DNA from: Sialis fuliginosa
Taxonomy: Eukaryota; Arthropoda; Insecta; Megaloptera; Sialidae
Direction: 5' to 3'
NCBI GenBank assembly: GCA_961205875.1
Contig: OY540821.1
Coordinates: forward strand, 6,882,001 to 6,946,000
Length of the DNA stretch: 64,000 bases
Below the pieces are notes generated by a model that did not search any database, was not told the origin of the DNA, and worked only from the letters and a program-made list of their open reading frames with translations. Position 1 is the stretch's first letter. Every line of letters begins with the position of its first letter. Positions 1 through 10,830 of this stretch are shown one piece after another. Position numbers and translations under genes: made by a program.

Positions 1-111
1 AATTAACGATTATATAAGTTTTTAATAATTTTATTTTATATAATGTATAAAATTTAACATTATTATGATAAAAAAATATTTAACAAAAATCTAAATTTTG
101 TTTCACTAATC

Positions 112-155
112 CAGCATTTCCCAAAGTGGGTTCCATGGAAAAATTCAGGAGTTCT
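112..155. repeat. hAT-type terminus fragment in SCYL2 intron
   Basis: The stretch starts CAGCATTTCCCAAAGTGGGT, a common hAT end. The same motif appears reversed at 21665-21705 (CCCACTTTGGGAAAT). No opposite end or TSD is visible here. The rest of 1-335 is AT-rich SCYL2 intron with nothing else recognisable. Confidence 0.35.
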
Positions 156-335
156 GCATGTTTGTTAATGGTTTAACTTCACTCAGGCATTGCTAATAGA
201 AATGTGTAATTCGGGATTAATTAGTTCTTTTTGAACTTATCTTTTTAATTGTAATAGTTATTAGAATTTTTGTCTGTCTGTTTTACATTTGTAGCTTTTA
301 TAACTTTGATTATTACATAGTCATAGGTCACTTAC

Positions 336-2495
336 CAAGAATTCCCATAAGTACAGCAGGTTCTCTAGATGGTATTTGTGAAAGAAACGGTAAAACTTCA
401 TCCAAAACTAACCACTTGTCTAAATGTTCCAACAGTTTTCCAAGACATAATAAACAGTTCACTCTAACCGATATATAATTAGTCGACAGGCACAACTTCT
501 TAATCCTAGGCAAAAGTGCATTCTTCATGGCTGGATAATCAATCAGCGATGCAAAAGTCGGCAACACCGACAAACACAACTCTTGTATCTGTTGGGCGTC
601 TGATTCAAGTGCACGATACAACATAGGTAGAACATCTGTTTTAATTTCTTCAGCTGGCGTAAGTTTTAACATCAGTTCCATTTTTTGCATGAAAATCAGC
701 AAGATCTGAATCGGGTCTTGAATTTTCATCACCGGTTTCAAAATTGGTAATATGTGGTTGATAAATTCATCTTTTGATGCGTTTTCGGATATAAGTAGGA
801 CGTTAGGTAATACGAAAGGGACCATGGGAGGATTGACGAATTCTTTTGCAAGGCATGGAATGATTCGGTATAAGCAGACTCTATGAGGAAGGGTTGGGAT
901 TATCTGTGGTAGGCCTTTGTAGAACTGTGATTTTTGTAGGTTATCCCATTGGAATAGGGAATCAAGGTAGTTTAGTGTTTTTACTCCAACATCTTCGAAA
1001 AATGGTACCTGCATTGAAAAATATTCAGTTGTTTATCTACTATTCTATAAGGAATGTTTAGGGGCTGTAAAGTTATTTTATGTACCTTGACAAATTGTTG
1101 AGCATCTGGTCGAAGTTCTGGGGTTATATTTAACATTAACTTCACATATTCCACCAAACCTTCAGCTATACATTGTAATTTTGAGGACGGCAATTGCTTC
1201 AACTAATTCATAAAAAATATTATTATTTTATAATTATAGTTTCAAATAAAATTACTTACATCTTTACAAAATTTCTTGTATTTTCCATAATCCCCTTGGC
1301 ACAGAGGTAAAGTTTTACCTCCCGGAGAATATAAAGTATAGACTAACATTCCTAATGAATAAATATCGCTTGACGTCGAATGGGACTGAGTTAGAGTGTA
1401 CTCAGGCGCTAAATATTCTAGATTTGGTTGTGTCAACGGGTGCAATGCTGGGGTATATTCCGTAAATGGCCAGAATGCCTAGAAGTCAAAGATATTAGAT
1501 TATAAATATTAAATTAAATATCCTAATTTTTACCTGACTTTCATGAGGATTTTGATTCAAGACGCAAAAATCAAACCCGAATATCTTCCACGCTCCTTGC
1601 TTGTTCATAATAATCGACTCAGGGGAAATATTTCTATGCAGTAACTTAACATCGTTATGTAAGAACATCAGTCCCTCTCCTACTTGTAGAAGGCCGTACT
1701 TTATTTCAACTTCAAACAGTTTATAGTTGGTTATAATCTCAGGTGTAGGTTGTGGCATATTCTCAGTGTTTCCCAAAATGTTTGCCAGGCTTGCGAATAC
1801 TGGTTCTGTTGCAAAAGCTAAGCTTTCTCGGCTTTCCTCGAGGGGGTGTTGGACTGTTAGGATTTGAGGATGCCGTAGCTTTGTTAGCTGGGTTACGCCA
1901 CGTTTTAGAATCTCTAGCATTAGGTCTCTGTCACCTTTTGACCATCTCTCGAGGTTTCGTTTCTCGAAGACGAATATAGAGGCTTCCTGTTTTGTTGATT
2001 TTTTGTAGCCTTTGTAGATTTTCCATTGCAGACCTTAAATAATAATAAATAAACATATTTTGTTTAACAAAAATGTATTTGTAATCTTAAATAATGATAT
2101 TTATTCTTACTGATCAGTTTCTAAAACATCTGTAATTACTGTATGAGTTATAGTAAAACATATTGTAATAAAAATATACTATATTGATGGCCAATTGCTA
2201 TTAAAAACAGGTAATGATTACACCAGCTCTTAAACTAAATATTTGTGCTTATAGAGATTAACTACTGATATAAGTACTATTCAACTAAATTACGGGCTTC
2301 TTGTAAACTGGGTTTAAGACATATTCGAATTTACTTGTACTCAGAAGCCAAGAACTCTTTTTTTTTACCTGGTCCAGCAGATGCTATATGTAAAGTAGCT
2401 TCGAATTCTCTAGTAACCGGATTTCCGGGTAAAACTCCGGATAGTTGTGAAACTGTACTGCTCACTGACGAATAGAGTTTATTTATTACATCCAT
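336..2495 (-). CDS. SCYL2: SCYL2 pseudokinase, N-terminal ~545 residues (partial, five exons seen)
   Basis: SCY1-like protein 2 is a catalytically weak kinase-fold protein that binds clathrin/AP coats and acts in endosome-Golgi traffic. Exons read on the minus strand are 2369-2495, 1534-2033, 1260-1478, 1086-1202 and 336-1008, all with GT-AG borders and matching phases. The start Met at 2495 opens MDVINKLYSSV, followed by NPVTREFEATLHIASAG, close to vertebrate SCYL2. The kinase-like domain spans about residues 30-330; the catalytic HRD is HRN (LLHRNISPES) and DFG is replaced by GFDFC, so it is a pseudokinase. Residues from about 322 on (VPFFEDVGVKTLNYLDSLFQ, then FVNPPMVPFVLPNVLL) are the HEAT-like region. 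The last donor (GGAATTCTTG|GTAAGT) shows that the gene continues left of the window; vertebrate SCYL2 is about 930 residues, so roughly 40 percent is missing here. It is divergent from TM2D2. Identification is very secure. Confidence 0.96.
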
Positions 2496-2960
2496 ATTTA
2501 CCTAAAAATATTGAACACAACGTCTAAATCACATCTGTCAAAGAGTAAAATGACAATGTCAAAGTATTACATGAAGTTAGCAGTAATATCGATCGTCAAA
2601 AAAAGTTAACCTAACTTTTTTTTTAGACATTTGTGTGTAAATATATGAATGTACATATTTTATTTAATTAAACAAATTGTATTTTGATATCGATGAATAC
2701 TTTCAAATTTTATTGTTATAATTTTACAAATATACAACAATAATAAATTGTAAGAAAATAACCTCAATATTTTGTATGTGCACTTTCATAAATGAATGAA
2801 GAACATCTAATTTTGAAATCAAGAAAAATGACGTGTTTTAATGAAAACACGATTTTCGTAGTTGTTATTTGTTATATTTTAATTTCTACGGCATCTTCAG
2901 AATATGCAGTAAAATGCACATTATTTTGAAAAAACACATAAATTTTGAAATCAAGAAAAA
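2496..2960. promoter_or_regulatory. Bidirectional promoter between SCYL2 and TM2D2
   Basis: SCYL2 (start 2495, minus) and TM2D2 (start 2961, plus) are head-to-head, so this 465-bp AT-rich gap must hold both promoters. No clear TATA or initiator can be called. The right third (about 2800-2960) contains a duplicated copy of the TM2D2 leader and signal-peptide region. Confidence 0.6.
2828..2929 (+). pseudogene. Decayed tandem copy of the TM2D2 5' end (33-codon open frame)
   Basis: An ATG at 2828 opens a 33-residue frame, MTCFNENTIF through SSEYAVKCTLF, ending in TGA at 2927-2929. It aligns with the TM2D2 start [10 protein letters not shown] through [13 protein letters not shown], including the signal-peptide hydrophobic core. 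The preceding bases are also shared (TTTTGAAATCAAGAAAAA before both ATGs), so leader plus N-terminus were copied in tandem about 135 bp upstream. The reading frame is kept across the whole aligned part but ends where similarity ends. It could act as an upstream open reading frame on TM2D2 mRNA, or simply be a decaying partial duplicate. Confidence 0.7.
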
Positions 2961-3509
2961 ATGAACTGTACAAATGAAAACGTGATTTTCTTGATCATTT
3001 TTTGTTTTCTATTATTTTCTATGGTATCATCAGAAAATTACAGTACAGTAAAATGCAGTCCTTTTTCACCGAAAGTGAACTGTTCTTTTCTTCCGATTGA
3101 ATTCATTGACTGCGAACCACCGATGGACTTAAATGGAAACAAAACCGCTAAAGAACTTTTTGGATACGGTTGTGTGAAATTTGGTGGCTATCGCTACGAA
3201 GAGGTTGAAAAAACTATTGTTAAATGTATAGTCCTTCCAGATATTGAATGTTGCGGAAATAGAACTTTCGATAGGGGTGGAGTACCTTGTATAAAGTACT
3301 CTGACCAGTATTTTACAACTACGTTATTGTATAGTATATTGTTAGGGTTCTTAGGAATGGACAGATTTTGTCTCGGGCAAACTGGGACTGCAGTGGGGAA
3401 GTTATTGACGTTGGGTGGATTAGGAATATGGTGGATTGTTGATATAGTGTTACTTATAACTAACGGATTGGGTCCGGAAGATGGAAGTAATTGGAACCCA
3501 TATGTATAG
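2961..3509 (+). CDS. TM2D2: TM2 domain-containing protein 2 (fly amaretto homologue)
   Basis: Single-exon 182-residue membrane protein. A signal peptide covers about residues 1-25 (hydrophobic [15 protein letters not shown], then SSE). A Cys-rich extracellular segment follows ([35 protein letters not shown]) with the family signature [10 protein letters not shown]. Two transmembrane helices at about 118-140 and 145-167 are joined by the conserved DRF loop ([20 protein letters not shown]). The C-terminus [12 protein letters not shown] matches vertebrate TM2D2 more closely than TM2D1 or TM2D3. In flies the three TM2D proteins work together and have been linked to Notch signalling and neuron maintenance. 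Length is near the usual 180-215. Start choice is supported by the signal peptide directly after Met. The 5' end has been partly duplicated just upstream. Confidence 0.95.
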   Translation: MNCTNENVIFLIIFCFLLFSMVSSENYSTVKCSPFSPKVNCSFLPIEFIDCEPPMDLNGNKTAKELFGYGCVKFGGYRYEEVEKTIVKCIVLPDIECCGNRTFDRGGVPCIKYSDQYFTTTLLYSILLGFLGMDRFCLGQTGTAVGKLLTLGGLGIWWIVDIVLLITNGLGPEDGSNWNPYV

Positions 3510-4492
3510 AATTGAAATTGTAAATACTATTGTACATACATTTACATTAGTAACAAAAATGTTTTTAATAATTTGAATATAATGAGAATGCAAAAGTAAC
3601 ATTGTGAATTTATCAGGATTCTTTTTAAAATCTAATTGTAATCTTGCGAGCCTCAGCTGTGGTGCCATAAGAATCTGCTTTTGCATTTGTCTATTGGTCT
3701 TACAACAGAACAAAGATGCTTGTAAATATATCTTGCATAAGATTAAATAAGGATTTGAAATGTGCGCTTTCATTTTTCTGCTGTAATTCTTCATTTTATA
3801 ACTTACAGGAATCTTATGTAAAATGTATGTATAGGTACTTTCTTATAAACCTGTTTTAAGTTTAATACATAGATGCGGAAGCAATGCAAGATTTTAGTAA
3901 GATTTCATAAAGCTCTGTTACTAGGATTGTAAATGTATTGAAAAATGTTAAATTGTTTTTAGTTGTAAATTGTAATAACTTAAGATTACCTATATTAAGT
4001 GCGAATTGTATTATTTATTTTGTATTATATATTTGGTTATACATATTTGATTTAAATAAATTGTTAAATATTTTATTTTGATATTCAATTTTAAAAAAGC
4101 TTAACAATCAGTATTTCTTGATAATAAATTGAACCTCAGCCTTTAACAATTCATAAATAAATATTCCCTGTTTAGACGTGCGTGGTTTAGATCATTATTA
4201 GAATCAACACGTTGTTTATTACATTTCAAAATATAAATTATAAGTGATAAATACTTTAAAATAAATGTACTCAACGTACTGTGTACTCGACAATCAAACA
4301 AGTCAATTTTGTCAATATTTACTTAAATGAAACATTGATCATCTGTTGGAGCCTTTATACAAGGAAACAATAACATGAAGTCAGCAAAAAGTGAAAAAAT
4401 ATGACATGCAAGTTTGACAGACGTCAAAAATATAACCATCTGTTGCAAACAAAATTATTACGTGTCCTATATTATTATTAAAATTTTCAAAA
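3510..4492. other. TM2D2 3' UTR and SELENOS upstream region
   Basis: AT-rich, no coding sense on either strand. AATAAA at about 4055-4060 is a plausible TM2D2 polyadenylation signal. The last few hundred bases should hold the SELENOS promoter; no motif is distinctive. Confidence 0.5.
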
Positions 4493-5017
4493 ATGGAAGG
4501 ACTCCACAGTGAAAATCAAGATCAAAACGTTGAAGAAAATGTTTTTGAACAACCTACAACAAATTTGTTTTCAATATCATACTTAATAGAAAATTATGGA
4601 TGGTATTTTCTAGCTTCCTGTATATTATTAATGTATTTATATAATAAATACTTCAAGGATATGCTAGACGATTATTTCAAACGAAAATCTGAATATGAGT
4701 ATGCTGAGAAATATCACAAAAATCCTGATCTACTACAAGAAAGAATGACTGCCCAAGAATTAGCAAGGTTAAAGATGCAGGAAGAATATGAAATAAAGGC
4801 GCAAGAGTTTAAGATAAAGCAAGAAGAACGGGAAGAAAAAAAGAAGCAGGAATGGTTAGAAAAACACGGTGCCGGATCACATAAGTTAGGGACTCGTAAA
4901 GAGGACGAAGAAAAGAAGGCGTCACTGAAAAAGGAGTACAATCCTTTGATGGGTAGTGCGGGAACAGGAGGGTATAGGGCACCAAAGAAATCATGTTGCG
5001 GAAAAAAGTGCGGATAG
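4493..5017 (+). CDS. SELENOS: Selenoprotein S / VIMP homologue with Cys in place of Sec
   Basis: A 174-residue single-exon tail-anchored-like ER membrane protein. After about 27 polar residues comes the conserved ISYLIENYGWYFLASCILLM membrane segment (residues about 28-50; human has LLATYGWYIVFSCILLYV). A long charged coiled coil follows (about 65-130) holding the p97/VCP-interacting core (ARLKMQEEYEIKAQEFKIKQ). The low-complexity C-terminus has YNPLMGSAGTGGYRAPKK and ends SCCGKKCG. Human SELENOS ends GGUG with selenocysteine next to last; here that codon is TGC (Cys), so no SECIS element is needed. The protein family recruits p97 and Derlins for ER-associated degradation and can act as a reductase through this C-terminal pair. 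It is convergent with APIP. AATAAA at 5164-5169 is the probable polyadenylation signal. Confidence 0.93.
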   Translation: MEGLHSENQDQNVEENVFEQPTTNLFSISYLIENYGWYFLASCILLMYLYNKYFKDMLDDYFKRKSEYEYAEKYHKNPDLLQERMTAQELARLKMQEEYEIKAQEFKIKQEEREEKKKQEWLEKHGAGSHKLGTRKEDEEKKASLKKEYNPLMGSAGTGGYRAPKKSCCGKKCG

Positions 5018-5822
5018 AATAAAAACAAAATTTTGATTATTTTTGTACCGGTTAATGCATTTAACTTGATTATTGGTTTTAAATGGTTTAAACTTTCAAC
5101 AATTAACAAATATTGTCATAATTTATTAAAACAGTAAAAGTCTAAAACTCAAATTAAGGAATCAATAAAGATCATAATATGGATATTTATTTACTACAAA
5201 ATACAGTGAGTTTGGTTTTTGAAATCATTTATAACGGTTATCTGGATTTTTGATTTTCAGACTTTTATTGTATTGTTTAAATTACTTAAAATGCTTAATT
5301 AATACAATTTTGAATTGTTCAAAAGCCAAAACAATTAATTAAATATAAAACATTTTAAAATGTATGTAGGTACATATCAAATAAATATATTATTAATTAT
5401 TTTTTATAAAGATTCGTACATCATTACTTAAGTTTTTGATGGTTGAAACATTCAATTATCAATATGCAGATAATGTCTAGCTTGATAATTACATGCAAGT
5501 ATCATATAGAAATCGTATTTATAGATACGTATTATAATCCTATAGATTCTAATAATGGCAGTTGTAACTGCTTCTCAAAGTTCTGATATTTGTGGACAGT
5601 GGCTCAAAATATTAAAAATCGCATATTAAATATTTTTAAATTTACTGCATCATTACATACATAATTAATTTTGAAACGCATTATCTGTATATAAAAGAAA
5701 AAGATCTGTAAAAAATGACACAATGAATTATTTAATATATTGAAATGCCATGAATATATTATACTTATTAAATACAATAATTGTAATGTACATATTGTTG
5801 TTATAAATAATTTTGATATAAT
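5018..5822. other. Convergent 3' intergenic region, SELENOS/APIP
   Basis: AT-rich 805-bp gap between the two stop codons. It holds a clear AATAAA for SELENOS at 5164-5169; no exon-like sequence or bounded repeat is seen. Confidence 0.5.
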
Positions 5823-6974
5823 TTATTTGCCGTTTTTATTACTTTTTTGATATTTCAGTTCGTACTCTTCAGGTTTCAAAGCAGGATCTAGTCCATGTAA
5901 CTTCATTTGGACAACAACGTCGAATAAGTAATCGTAACATTCAGTCCTGTAAAAAATGACACATCAATTGTAGATCAGTTGTTTTTTTAAGGATTCAATT
6001 CCGTCTTTATTTATACATACATTGTTTTTGCGTGTTGCCATGTGTTTCCCCATACATATACTCCATGCCTTCGTACTAACACAGCGCAGGTTTCTGGATA
6101 ATCTTGGATAGTTTGTGCCAGTCTGTCAGTAAGATCTGCTTCATAAGGGGTATTTTCAATGATCGGAACAATCAGTTCATTTTGGTAATCATAATTACGA
6201 CCTGTTTTTTGATTTTGGATTCCCTACAAATAAAATAATAATCAGTTTAATATTTATTTAGTATTAGAAATCAGATTTTTATTTATACTTTAATCATTTC
6301 TAAGTGCGTGCATTTGAATTCTTTGCCAGGAAACAGCAGTGTTGCCATAACTGCACTCTTCGAATGAGTATGAATAACAGCGCCAGCATTTCGAGCTGTG
6401 AATGCACACATGAACAGCGGAGTGCATTGACTTTTTTTTAATTTCTTTTCGGGTGGTGGTAATTCGAGATCAGTACCTTGTATATTTTGTACAAATAAGT
6501 CATCGGGTTTCAGTCTTTCTTTTTGAACACCAGACGGTGCTATGTAAATCTTATCACTGTAAAATTAATAGTATTAAAAATTATTGGTAATAATAATAAT
6601 TTTTGTATAAACTTCGTTTGTTACAGCTTCAAGTATTTTTTGGTACTACTATGGGCACAGAACAACAAAAATTGCAAGGCGTGTTAAGCCTGACGGCTTA
6701 ATGAATGTATTTGAGATTTTAAAAACACTTTTATAATATTTTTGTAATCAGTCTAATATTATCGATATTTACCCTTCTTTGATGCTTATACCTCCACCAG
6801 TCCCTGTTACCCATCCTAAATTATAAAATTGTTTACACAATTCAGGAATTAAGTTTCTAGGATGTTCCTTAAAAAAAATTTTTTTTTAGGTTATGTAGTT
6901 TTATAAATTGATAAATGTACACATTAATAAGTACTTACCGATGGCAAATTACTTATTTCTAAATCAGTCGACAT
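5823..6974 (-). CDS. APIP: Methylthioribulose-1-phosphate dehydratase (APIP/MtnB)
   Basis: Cytosolic zinc enzyme of the methionine salvage pathway; it dehydrates 5-methylthioribulose 1-phosphate. Five exons on the minus strand (6939-6974, 6773-6867, 6289-6556, 6021-6223, 5823-5946), all GT-AG, add up to 241 residues against 242 in human. N-terminal part: [20 protein letters not shown] then [20 protein letters not shown]. Zinc ligands are His106 and His108 ([10 protein letters not shown]) and His186 ([11 protein letters not shown]); Glu130 (THLEMIK) matches the human catalytic Glu139 and Cys88 (SQCTPLF) matches human Cys97. The C-terminus [20 protein letters not shown] is typical. Class II aldolase/adducin fold. 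All key residues are present, so the gene looks functional. The first exon encodes only 12 residues ([12 protein letters not shown]). Confidence 0.96.
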
Positions 6975-7548
6975 TATGACGTATTCTATAGAAATATCAC
7001 AATAAACTTATTTTAAAATATATAGTATATGCAATTTTATTTTTGAACTTTAATCTCAGATATATTATGACAAAAAAAGACAACAATAGTTAATGATATG
7101 CTGCATGTATAATACAGGGTCGCATTTTTGTCTAGGCAAGTGCTGGGGGCTCTCAATAATATTATCTGTGAATTAATTGTGCAAAATATAAATTTAATAG
7201 AAATATTGAGAAGGAATTACTGATTTTTATGGAAAGGTAGGAGTTAGGAGCATGGTTGGCTTTATCTTACTTGGTACTGGAACCCAGAAATTTTGATCCA
7301 TTCTTGTTTTATGTGCATAAAAAATTATTTTGAGACAAAAAATATTTGTTATAATAATACATAATTATAAGAAAGATAAATAAATAAAAAAATCATTTAT
7401 TTATTGTCTTAAAATATACATATAAAATTAATTAGTATAAAAATTTATTACATTACTTTTAAAAACATAATTAGCTATTATAAAATAATTATATTTTCTG
7501 AACTACTTCACAGAATATTATTAAAAATTACACTGTTTTACAATAGAG

Positions 7549-7746
7549 CAGTGGTTCTTAAACTAGGATCTGCTGAACTTTTACTAAGGGTCCATGAAAC
7601 ATGTTTGGCATAAATTGAAGTACTTTTACATTTCTATTTAACAGTGATTAATTAGTATCTAACGACTTTGTTTTTCTGTCAGGGGTTCCTTAAAAAATAA
7701 TTGTTCAAAAAGGGGTCCCTAGACCATATAAGTTTAAGAACCACTG
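7549..7746. mobile_element. hAT MITE, 198 bp, with 8-bp TSD
   Basis: Ends are CAGTGGTTCTTAAACT (7549-7564) and its exact complement AGTTTAAGAACCACTG (7731-7746). The 8-bp target duplication CAATAGAG lies at 7541-7548 and 7747-7754, diagnostic of hAT. It has no coding capacity. A longer relative is at 14572-15021. It lies between APIP and the first zinc-finger gene; the remainder of 6975-7828 is AT-rich with nothing recognisable. Confidence 0.92.
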
Positions 7747-7828
7747 CAATAGAGAAAATTTTTCTTGCACGTATCTTTTTTTTACCTTTATGTTTTGTCA
7801 GTTGATTTTCTAGTACATTTCCATTAAA

Positions 7829-10040
7829 TTACGAACTATCACTTGCATTTTCTGTGTACAGTTGATTGACTTTGTGTCGTGATTGATGTGTTTTCAGTTG
7901 ATCTTTCCGCACACAACTATATTCACACTGATCACATTTAAACGGTCTTAAGTTAGAGTGCGTTAGTTTATGTCTTTCCAAATCAGCTTTTCGTACACCT
8001 CCGTATTCACACCGGTCGCATTTGAAAGGTCGTTCGTTTGTATGTTTTAATTTATGGGTAGTCAAAGTACCTTTATCCATATAACTGTTCCCGCACTCGT
8101 CACATTTGTAAGGTCGTTCTTTTCCTCCATGTGCTAACATGTGTCTATTCAGTTGTTTTTCTGTTAAGCAGCTATAATCACATAGGTCGCACGCAAAAGG
8201 TCGTCCATTGGTATGTGTTAGTGTATGTACTCTCAAATCATCTTTTCGTATTGAGCTGTACTCACAATGGTCGCATTTGAAAGGTCGTATATTAGTATGC
8301 GTGTATTTATGTCTTGTTAAATTACCTTTGTCTCTGTAACTATTTTCACACTGGTCACATTTGAATGGTCGTTCATTTAAATGTGCTAATTTATGTCTGC
8401 GCAGTTGCTTTTTGGTTAAACAGTTATATTCACATTGGTCGCATTTAAAAGGTTTTATACCAGAATGTGTTAATTTATGTTTTGTCAAATTACCTTTTCT
8501 TGAAGACCTGTACTCGCATTGATTGCATTTGAAAGGTCGCTCATCACTATGAGATATTTTATGTGTTATTAAACTACTTTTTTGTATACAGCTGTATTGA
8601 CATTGGTCGCATTCGAAAGGTCGTATATCAGTATGTATTAATTTATGTTTGATCAAATTACCTTTAATTGAAGACTTATATTCGCATTGGTCGCATTCGA
8701 AAGGTCGTTCATCACCGTGTGTTAATTTATGTTTTATCAAATTACCTTTACTTGCAGATCTATACTCACATTGTTCACATTCGAAAGGTCGTTCATTACT
8801 ATGTGTTAGTTTATGTGTTGTTAAAGTACCATTACTTGAAGACTTATAATCACATTGCTCACATTGAAAAGGCCATTCTTTAGTATGTGTTAATTTATGT
8901 GTTTTCAAATGACTTTTATGGATACTCGAATAATCGCACTCGTCACATTTAAACGGTCGTTTATTACTATGTTTTAATTTATGCGTTTTCAGTTGAATTT
9001 TCCGTATACATGTATATTCGCAAAGGTCACATTTAAAAGGTCGTTCGTTACTGTGTGTTAATTTATGCGTTATTAAAGTTTGTTTATTTGAAGTTCTATA
9101 TTCGCAAACGTTACATTTGAATGGTCGTTCTTTACTATGTATCAATTTATGCGTAGTTAAATAAATATTCTGTGTACAGCTGTAATCACATTGTTCACAT
9201 TTAAATGGTCGTTCATTAGTATGTGTTAATTTATGTCTTGTTAAATTAATTTTATCTATATAACTTTTTTCGCACTGATCACATTTGAAAGGTTTTTCAT
9301 CACCATGTGTTAATATATGTCGTTTCAGTTGTTTTATCTGCTGACAACTATATTCACACTGGTTGCATTTAAATTGTTCCATATTAACGTCACATATAGA
9401 AGAGAGCTGATCAGTTAAGCTGAAGTTATTTTGAACCATTTCATTTTTATGATCGTTTTCAAATTCATTCAGTGAATTTAAATTTGTTTCACTGTATTTT
9501 GTTTCTGTAACAGGATCTTCATTTTCATTCAGTATATTTTGAGTTTCGGATAGATTTTCTTCTTCTTCCTGAAAATTGATTAAAATTATTTCATTGTTGC
9601 GGAGATTGAGTCTACATTTATTATCTAAATATATATTTGCGGATTTTGGTAATTAAAATTGATTTAATAAAGAGGTACTTGTTTTATTAATTACATGAGT
9701 TCAGGAGAATTACAAAAAGAAGCCCATTCATCCCGAAAAACATTATAAGTTAAAGGGGCAAAAAAAATGTAATACATATTATAATTCTATAATTTAATGT
9801 GTGCGCATGCCCGCCATCTATCAAACATTGACGGATTAATTAAATTAATACAACTTTTATTTACAATGTACAATACATTTTATTATAACTATTATTTATA
9901 TTTCCTAAAAATTAACAAACTCTTCTTACCTGATATTCCTGTTTCAAGTATATTGAACATATATCATGAACATATTCAGTATTTTGAGGATAATCGTCAT
10001 TTACTTCTTCTTTTATATTTTCTTGTTTGATAGGAAACAT
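7829..10040 (-). CDS. C2H2 zinc-finger protein, 18 fingers (two exons)
   Basis: Exon 1 (9930-10040) encodes MFPIKQENIKEEVNDDYPQN and on to YLKQEYQ. Exon 2 (7829-9568) holds the rest, for 616 residues. The first ~95 residues are acidic and lack a recognisable ZAD or BTB domain; IKQE and IKEE fit sumoylation motifs. About residue 100 onward is an unbroken array of 18 C2H2 fingers with C-x2-C-x12-H-x3-H spacing and TGEKP-type linkers changed to HSNERPF/HTNIRPF (for example FKCDQCEYSCVRKDQLKTH). Such long arrays usually bind DNA; the target is unknown. Start is fixed by the splice phase and by the matching start in the neighbouring paralogue. Its 361-bp intron holds a MITE fragment. It is a tandem paralogue of the gene at 10831-13507. 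No one-to-one orthologue can be named. Confidence 0.9.
9637..9762. repeat. Fragment of the GGTACTGGCACC MITE family in ZNF intron
   Basis: Similar to 61155-61275 (GCGGACTTTGGTAATTAAAT, AATAAAGAG, AGAAGCCCATCAATC). The terminal inverted repeat itself is lost. Confidence 0.6.
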
Positions 10041-10210
10041 TTTAATACACTTAATTCAACCTAAATCAATACTGTTAGTTAATTATAGCTCGCATAATGC
10101 AGTTGATTTGACAATAACGATAATGACAATTCGATCGATTACTTTTCTGGTATAATTTTCGACCAGTTTTGCCAACTCAGAAAACGCTATAATATCGACC
10201 AGGGTTGTAC
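10041..10210 (-). promoter_or_regulatory. Promoter-proximal region of 18-finger ZNF, shared with paralogue
   Basis: Upstream of the ATG at 10040. Blocks recur in the same order upstream of the second zinc-finger gene (13508-13700), including TCTGGTATAATTTTCG against TCTGATATAATTTCGG and ATCGACCAGGGTTGTACAA against CTCGATCAGGGTTGCACAA. The duplication that made the gene pair therefore included the promoter. Confidence 0.55.
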
Positions 10211-10254
10211 AATCCACATACGGTCCTCAACATTTTATGCGACCCATCAGTCCG

Positions 10255-10511
10255 TTATTTATTTTTGTCTTCGTATTTTTTGATATTTTAACTACACATA
10301 CAATCAAAGAAGTACAAATTCGACATTGCAAAATCATAAAAAAGCTGTCACAGACAATTTGGTCTATTCGGGAAACATCATTTTTACTATTCTTAAGTTG
10401 GTATATGTGTGATTTTAATAGCTTTTTATGATTTTGCAATGTCGAATTTGTACTTATTTGATTGTATGTGTTGTTAAAATATCAAAAAAATACGAAAACA
10501 AAAATAAATAA
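10255..10511. repeat. Near-perfect 92-bp inverted repeat (hairpin)
   Basis: Left arm 10255-10346 and right arm 10420-10511 are complementary over about 92 bp with only a few mismatches, around a 73-bp loop. The arms begin TTATTTATTTTTGTCTTCGT and contain ACAAATTCGACATTGCAAAA. No coding sense and no clear TSD. It is probably a foldback MITE lodged between the two zinc-finger genes, and could be transcribed into a long double-stranded RNA. Confidence 0.85.
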
Positions 10512-10559
10512 AGTAATTTTTTGTAATTGATATTCTATTATACATTTATAGCATTTGAA

Positions 10560-10660
10560 TACATCCCCCAAGTGTCGTCAATTCCCGCGCGGCCTCTGAT
10601 TGGTCAAGGAGTTGATGAGACTACCTTGTCTTTATATACTTGAATCGTACTAACGAGGTC
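10560..10660. other. Locally GC-richer stretch with inverted CCAAT
   Basis: Contains TCCCGCGCGGCCTCTGATTGGTCA, here split as TCCCGCGCGGCC and CTGATTGGTC (inverted CCAAT). It lies 3' of the second zinc-finger gene, about 600 bp from the ATG of the first. It may be a distal promoter or part of an unrecognised repeat. Confidence 0.25.
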
Positions 10661-10830
10661 CCACAGTATAAAATATGGGTTATTTTATTAATTAAAATAA
10701 AACACATGAAATTTATATTTATGTATATTTATTTGTGTCAAATGTTTTAGAACAATCTGTAAAATTATTACATATGTACAGGTAATTAGTTATCGTAATC
10801 ATTTAAAAAAATTACATAATTATAAAAAAT

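Noticed and set aside
3450-3794. Minus-strand open frame over the TM2D2 3' end
   Set aside because: Overlaps a well-identified gene on the other strand and has no recognisable domain.
8649-8883. Plus-strand open frames opposite the zinc-finger arrays
   Set aside because: Antisense shadows of the repeated C2H2 finger codons.
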